Shown here piece after piece: positions 60,130 through 64,000 of a stretch of 64,000 bases of DNA. Source of the stretch: Bacteroidales bacterium UBA5371 (lineage in GTDB: Bacteria > Bacteroidota > Bacteroidia > Bacteroidales > P3); the NCBI GenBank assembly GCA_002407855.1, contig DHPF01000007.1, forward strand, positions 233,599 through 297,598, given 5' to 3'. The stretch's first letter is position 1. Each line of letters opens with the position of its first letter. Under the pieces are notes generated by a model, which ran no database searches, was not told the DNA's origin, and saw nothing but the letters and a program-made list of their open reading frames with translations. A program made the translations under genes and the position numbers.

Positions 60130-61047
60130 ATGAAAAAAGTATTTAATATTATTTTCTTTTACGCTTTTCTTATTCCCCTTTCGCTTTTGCCTTTGTGGAT
60201 TTTGTATTCTATTGCAGATTTTATTGCTTTTTTGCTTAAAGAGGTAATAAAATACCGCAAACAAACCATTGAACAAAATCTTAAAAACTCTTTTCCTGAA
60301 AGCTCTAACGAAGAATTAAAGACCTATAAAAATATATTCTATAAACATTTAGCGGATATTTTTATTGAGGCTTTCAAGGCTTTGACAATTTCTAAAAGGA
60401 ATGTTTTGAAAAGGTATAAATGCAATAATCCCGAACTTATTGAGCCATATTTTAAAGACGGAAAGAGCATCCTGCTTCTTTCTTCTCACTATAATAATTG
60501 GGAATATATGGTTTTGTCTTTGGGGATGCAGTTTTCTTTTCATGGGATTGGGGTTGGGAAAAGAATGAGTAATAAGAGCTTCGAGTACCTTATGCATAAG
60601 AGAAGAACCCGTTTTGGAACAGAGGTTTGTTATAATGATAATGTAAAAGAGGTTTTCAAAAAATATGAAAAGGAACATAAGTCTTGTGCATATATGTTGC
60701 TTTCCGACCAAAGTCCTAACGATACCTTCAAATCCTATTGGACAAACTTTCTTAATCAAGATACTCCGGTTATCTTTGGTGGGGAGTATTTTGCCAAGAA
60801 ATACAACTATCCCGTCTTTTATTATAAGGTAAATAAAGAGAGAAGAGGTTATTATAGTTTTGATATAGTCCCATTAAGTATTAATCCGCAAGAAGAAGAA
60901 TATTCACAAATAACCCTTAAATATGTTTCCTTGTTAGAGAAAACCATAGAAAAGAACCCTCCATTTTGGCTTTGGTCGCATAAGCGTTGGAAACATAAAC
61001 GCCCAGAGAAGATTTATCAGGATACAATTAAGAAGGAAAAGATTTAA
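60130..61047 (+). CDS. LpxL/HtrB-type lipid A acyltransferase (LPLAT superfamily)
   Basis: 305 residues. One N-terminal membrane helix (FYAFLIPLSLLPLWILYSIADFI), then LLLSSHYNNWEYMVLSLG with the HX4E catalytic motif, IGVGKRMSNKSFEYLMHKRRTRFG, LLSDQSPN and PPFWLWSHKRWKHKRP near the C-terminus, the pattern of late lipid A acyltransferases. It would add a secondary acyl chain to lipid A at the inner membrane. It begins 13 bp after the tRNA terminator and could use read-through transcription. Confidence 0.9.
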   Translation: MKKVFNIIFFYAFLIPLSLLPLWILYSIADFIAFLLKEVIKYRKQTIEQNLKNSFPESSNEELKTYKNIFYKHLADIFIEAFKALTISKRNVLKRYKCNNPELIEPYFKDGKSILLLSSHYNNWEYMVLSLGMQFSFHGIGVGKRMSNKSFEYLMHKRRTRFGTEVCYNDNVKEVFKKYEKEHKSCAYMLLSDQSPNDTFKSYWTNFLNQDTPVIFGGEYFAKKYNYPVFYYKVNKERRGYYSFDIVPLSINPQEEEYSQITLKYVSLLEKTIEKNPPFWLWSHKRWKHKRPEKIYQDTIKKEKI

Positions 61048-61059
61048 GAAGGAAATGAT

Positions 61060-63909
61060 TTAGTGTGCTTCAAGCCAGTTATTTCCGGTGTTGCTCTCAA
61101 CCTCTATTGGAACATTTTCCAATGGTAAGGCTTCTTTCATTTCTCTTTCTACAATTACTTTTACCTTCTCAAGCTCTGGACGATAAACATCAAATACTAA
61201 TTCATCATGAACTTGAAGGATAAGTTTGGATTTTAATCCCTCTTGTATGAACTTTGAATGTATTTCAATCATTGCTTTCTTTATCATATCGGCAGATGTT
61301 CCTTGAATTGGCATATTGACAGCATTTCTTTGTGCAAAATTACGTAAGCCTGCGTTTCTGGAATTGATTTCATAGAGATAGCGTCTTCGTTTCCAAATAG
61401 TTTGTGCAAAGCCTCTTTCTTGTGCAATTGCTATGCTTGAATCAATAAAGGCTCTTATTGTTGGGTATTGTGAGAAGTATTGGTCTATTAAGTCTTGTGC
61501 TTCTTTGCGTGGAATTGAAAGCTGTTCTGAAAGTCCAAAAGCAGATATACCATATATTATTCCAAAATTCACACTTTTTGCATAACGTCTTTGGTCTTTG
61601 GTTACTTCGTTTATTGGAATATGAAATATCTTACTGGCTGTGGAAGTATGAATATCTATACCTTCTTTAAAGGCTTGACAAATGTTTTCATCCTTACTTA
61701 ACGATGCAATTATTCTTAGTTCTATTTGAGAATAGTCGGCAGATAGTAAAATAAAATCTTCGTTTCTTGGAACAAAGGCTTTGCGTATTTCTCTACCAAG
61801 TTCTGTTCTGATTGGTATGTTTTGTAAATTGGGATTAGTGGAAGAAAGCCTTCCTGTTGCGGCAACTGACTGGTTATAGTTGGTGTGTATATGATTAGTT
61901 TTGGGATTAACTAACAAAGGTAAGGCATCAACATAGGTGTTTTTTAGTTTGGTTATGGAACGATAGTCTAAAATAAGAGGTATTATGGGGTGTTTATTAA
62001 CTAATTTCAAAAGGACATCTTCCGAAGTTGAGAATTGTTTAGTTGCAGAAGTTGTTTTGGCTTTTTCCACAATTTGAAGTTTCTTAAATAAAATATCGCC
62101 CAATTGTTTCGGAGAAGAAATATTAAAGGTTTCGTTTGCTAAGGCATAAATCTTTTCTTCAAGTTCAAGTTTTACTGCGTTTAATTCCTTGGAAAATGCA
62201 TTTAACTCCTCCGTATTTATCTTTACTCCTTCTCTTTCCATTGACAAAAGAACATCTACTAATGGCATTTCAATGTTTTGAAACAAATCCCAAAGCTCAT
62301 CTTCTTTTAATTTCTTTTCAAATAATGGTTTTAACTGAAAAGCAATATCGGCATCTTCCACTGCATATTCTTTTAAGGCTGTTTTATCCAAAGAGTTAAT
62401 ATTAATGCTGCCTGATTTTACTTTTCCAAAGACTTTCTCAAAGGGAATCATCTCATAATTGAGGTAAGAGTTGGCAAGATAATCTATCTTGTGCCTTGCT
62501 TCGGAGTCAATAAGGTAGTGAGCTAAAATAGTATCAAAACACTTGCCCTTTACTTCAATTCCATAATTTAGCAAAACATTCTTGTCAAACTTAATATTAT
62601 GAGCAATCTTCTCTACTTTGATATCTTCCATTATTTCTTTAATCAAAGCTAAGAATAAGGTTTTTTCTTTCTCGTTTTGTGGGAGTAAAACAAAATAACC
62701 CTTATGCTCTTTTATGCAAAAAGCAATTCCTAATAGTTCAGAGTCTATTTCCAATCCTGTTGTTTCGCAATCAAAACTAAGAAGGTTATGAGCCTTTATT
62801 TCTAACACTATTTCTTTTAAATCATCAATCTTTTCTATTAAGGTATAGTTATGCTCTATGGTTTCTATTGTAGAGAAAATAGATTGGGAAAATAAATCAT
62901 TAGTATCTGGATTTAATTTATTGCCAAACAAATCTAATTGCTGCTCTGTTTCAGATGGCTTAGGTTCTGTTTTTTCTGACTCTTTATGATAGGCTTTTTC
63001 GGAATAATCAGCAAAACCCTCCATTTGTGAATACTCATTAAAGAATCTTTTTTCAAAGGTCTTAAATTCTAATTCAGCAAACAATCTTTTGCAATGTTCA
63101 AAGTCTGGCTGTACAAAAGAAAGTGCATTTTCATCAAATTCAATAGGCACATCTAAAATTATAGTTGCAAGTTGCTTTGAAAGAATTGCCTTATCCTTAT
63201 TTTCTTCTATTGCTTTACGAATGGAAGCGTTCTCTATTTTGTCGGTATTGGCTAAAATATCTTCAATAGAGTCGAATTGCTTCATAAGTAGCTTGGCTTT
63301 CTTTTCTCCAATTGAAGGAACACCAGGAATATTATCGGAACTATCTCCCCAAAGTCCAAGAATATCTATTACTTGCTTTGGATTTTTTATTTCAAACTTT
63401 TCAATAATTTCTTTTACTCCTAATATCTCTTCTCCATAACCCATGCGAGGAAGTTTAAGAATATAAACATTATCACTTACTAATTGTCCATAGTCTTTAT
63501 CGGGAGTTACCATATAAACTTCAAAACCTTGCTTTGCTGCCTTATGCGAAAGAGTTCCAATTACATCATCTGCCTCATATCCTTCCTTGCAAAGCATCGG
63601 AATATTCATTGCATCAATTAGCTCCATTACATAAGGAATTGAAGAAATAATATCTTCGGGACATTCTTGCCTATTAGCCTTATAGCTTTCGAACTGCTCA
63701 TGACGAACAGTTGGACCATATAAATCAAAAGCTACTCCTAAGTGTGAAGGCTTATGCTTTTTAATTAAATCAAGCAGAGAATTAGCAAAACCAAGAATTG
63801 CAGAAGTGTTTAATCCTTTGGAATTAATACGAGGATTCTTATTTAGGGCATAATAAGAGCGGTAAATTAATGCCATAGCATCAATTAAATATAGTGTTTT
63901 TTCTTTCAT
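61060..63909 (-). CDS. polA: DNA polymerase I
   Basis: 949 residues with three domains. 5' nuclease (1-300): YLIDAMALIYRSYYA, YEADDVIGTLS, GLWGDSSDNIPGVPSIGEKKA. 3'-5' exonuclease (about 350-540): LLSFDCETTGLEI keeps the DxE metal ligands, with HNIKFDKNVLL and YAVEDADIA, so proofreading appears intact. Polymerase: DYSQIELRIIASLS (motif A), RRYAKSVNFGIIYG (motif B) and LQVHDELVFDV (motif C). It fills gaps and removes primers. The 91 bp to its right contain no clear promoter. Confidence 0.97.
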   Translation of the reverse strand: MKEKTLYLIDAMALIYRSYYALNKNPRINSKGLNTSAILGFANSLLDLIKKHKPSHLGVAFDLYGPTVRHEQFESYKANRQECPEDIISSIPYVMELIDAMNIPMLCKEGYEADDVIGTLSHKAAKQGFEVYMVTPDKDYGQLVSDNVYILKLPRMGYGEEILGVKEIIEKFEIKNPKQVIDILGLWGDSSDNIPGVPSIGEKKAKLLMKQFDSIEDILANTDKIENASIRKAIEENKDKAILSKQLATIILDVPIEFDENALSFVQPDFEHCKRLFAELEFKTFEKRFFNEYSQMEGFADYSEKAYHKESEKTEPKPSETEQQLDLFGNKLNPDTNDLFSQSIFSTIETIEHNYTLIEKIDDLKEIVLEIKAHNLLSFDCETTGLEIDSELLGIAFCIKEHKGYFVLLPQNEKEKTLFLALIKEIMEDIKVEKIAHNIKFDKNVLLNYGIEVKGKCFDTILAHYLIDSEARHKIDYLANSYLNYEMIPFEKVFGKVKSGSININSLDKTALKEYAVEDADIAFQLKPLFEKKLKEDELWDLFQNIEMPLVDVLLSMEREGVKINTEELNAFSKELNAVKLELEEKIYALANETFNISSPKQLGDILFKKLQIVEKAKTTSATKQFSTSEDVLLKLVNKHPIIPLILDYRSITKLKNTYVDALPLLVNPKTNHIHTNYNQSVAATGRLSSTNPNLQNIPIRTELGREIRKAFVPRNEDFILLSADYSQIELRIIASLSKDENICQAFKEGIDIHTSTASKIFHIPINEVTKDQRRYAKSVNFGIIYGISAFGLSEQLSIPRKEAQDLIDQYFSQYPTIRAFIDSSIAIAQERGFAQTIWKRRRYLYEINSRNAGLRNFAQRNAVNMPIQGTSADMIKKAMIEIHSKFIQEGLKSKLILQVHDELVFDVYRPELEKVKVIVEREMKEALPLENVPIEVESNTGNNWLEAH

Positions 63910-64000
63910 CTTTCTTTAAATTAACTTATGTTGAAAATTGATTTCTACTCGGTATAGAAGTCTATCATTTTATTTATGACCCGTCCTGAATAAGGTTGAC

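Overview
The window is a strongly AT-rich chromosomal segment of a member of the Bacteroidota, most likely an anaerobic or microaerobic Bacteroidales-type organism. The evidence is: promoters of the Bacteroidota form TAnnTTTG with few Shine-Dalgarno sequences; a metallocarboxypeptidase with a type IX secretion C-terminal sorting domain; a TamA-like barrel carrying a lipobox (TamL type); Bacteroidota-restricted families (DUF4294, PorT-like barrels, HhH-plus-barrel protein); an Rnf complex; and a B12-dependent class II ribonucleotide reductase. Almost everything reads as core genome. No CRISPR, prophage or complete mobile element is visible.

Layout. 0-6.3 kb (minus): the 5' part of a TIGR01212-type radical SAM gene, a LutA-like protein, and an rnf operon in the order B-C-(unknown secreted protein)-D-G-E; rnfA is not present. 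6.5-11.8 kb: a GH3 hexosaminidase-like enzyme divergent from a GluP/NagP-type sugar permease, then clpX, a DUF4294 gene and an NlpC/P60 peptidase. 12-16.7 kb (minus): class II ribonucleotide reductase followed by an outer-membrane protein with helix-hairpin-helix motifs. 17-19.3 kb: sugar aminotransferase and galE. 19.4-23.2 kb: folB, pheS, a cyclophilin lipoprotein, a small lipoprotein, a polysaccharide deacetylase and recX. 23.6-27.6 kb: a degenerate serpin-like lipoprotein, an EF-G paralogue lacking the catalytic histidine, and an exported nitroreductase. 27.7-33.9 kb (plus): T9SS-sorted M14 peptidase, a barrel protein, waaA, tamL. 33.9-45.9 kb (minus): LTA-synthase-like sulfatase, MsbA-like ABC transporter, ahcY, alkaline phosphatase, ddl, arsC-like phosphatase, a MerR regulator, yraN, ldcA, and a PpiD-like chaperone. 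46-51 kb (plus): S41 protease, transglutaminase-like protein, barrel protein. 51-54.3 kb (minus): prfB with a programmed +1 frameshift, a small secreted protein, proS. 54.7-64 kb: a Tyr-rich/Asn-rich lipoprotein behind a sigma-54-like promoter, a FadL/OmpP1-type porin, folE, lpxD, tRNA-Cys, a lipid A acyltransferase-like gene and polA.

The most unusual signal is not a gene. Ten intergenic regions carry short arrays, each 84 or 105 bp, of degenerate units at an exact 21-bp period, usually built on a GAATCAAG/CTTGATTC-like core. An eleventh region has the same kind of array at 22 bp with a different core (AAACAATG...). Nearly every gap longer than about 180 bp holds one. Units can flip strand inside an array without losing register, which builds long hairpins. 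Some arrays touch or overlap the stop codon of the preceding gene, and one lies in the predicted leader of ahcY. 21 bp is two turns of B-DNA, so equivalent bases lie on one helix face. This looks like a genome-wide element family and is my main candidate for something undescribed.

Many genes serve the envelope: lipid A and LPS (lpxD, waaA, the acyltransferase, the MsbA-like exporter), outer-membrane assembly (tamL, PpiD-like chaperone) and peptidoglycan turnover (ldcA, NlpC/P60, GH3, ddl). Others serve energy conservation (rnf) and translation (pheS, proS, prfB, EF-G paralogue).
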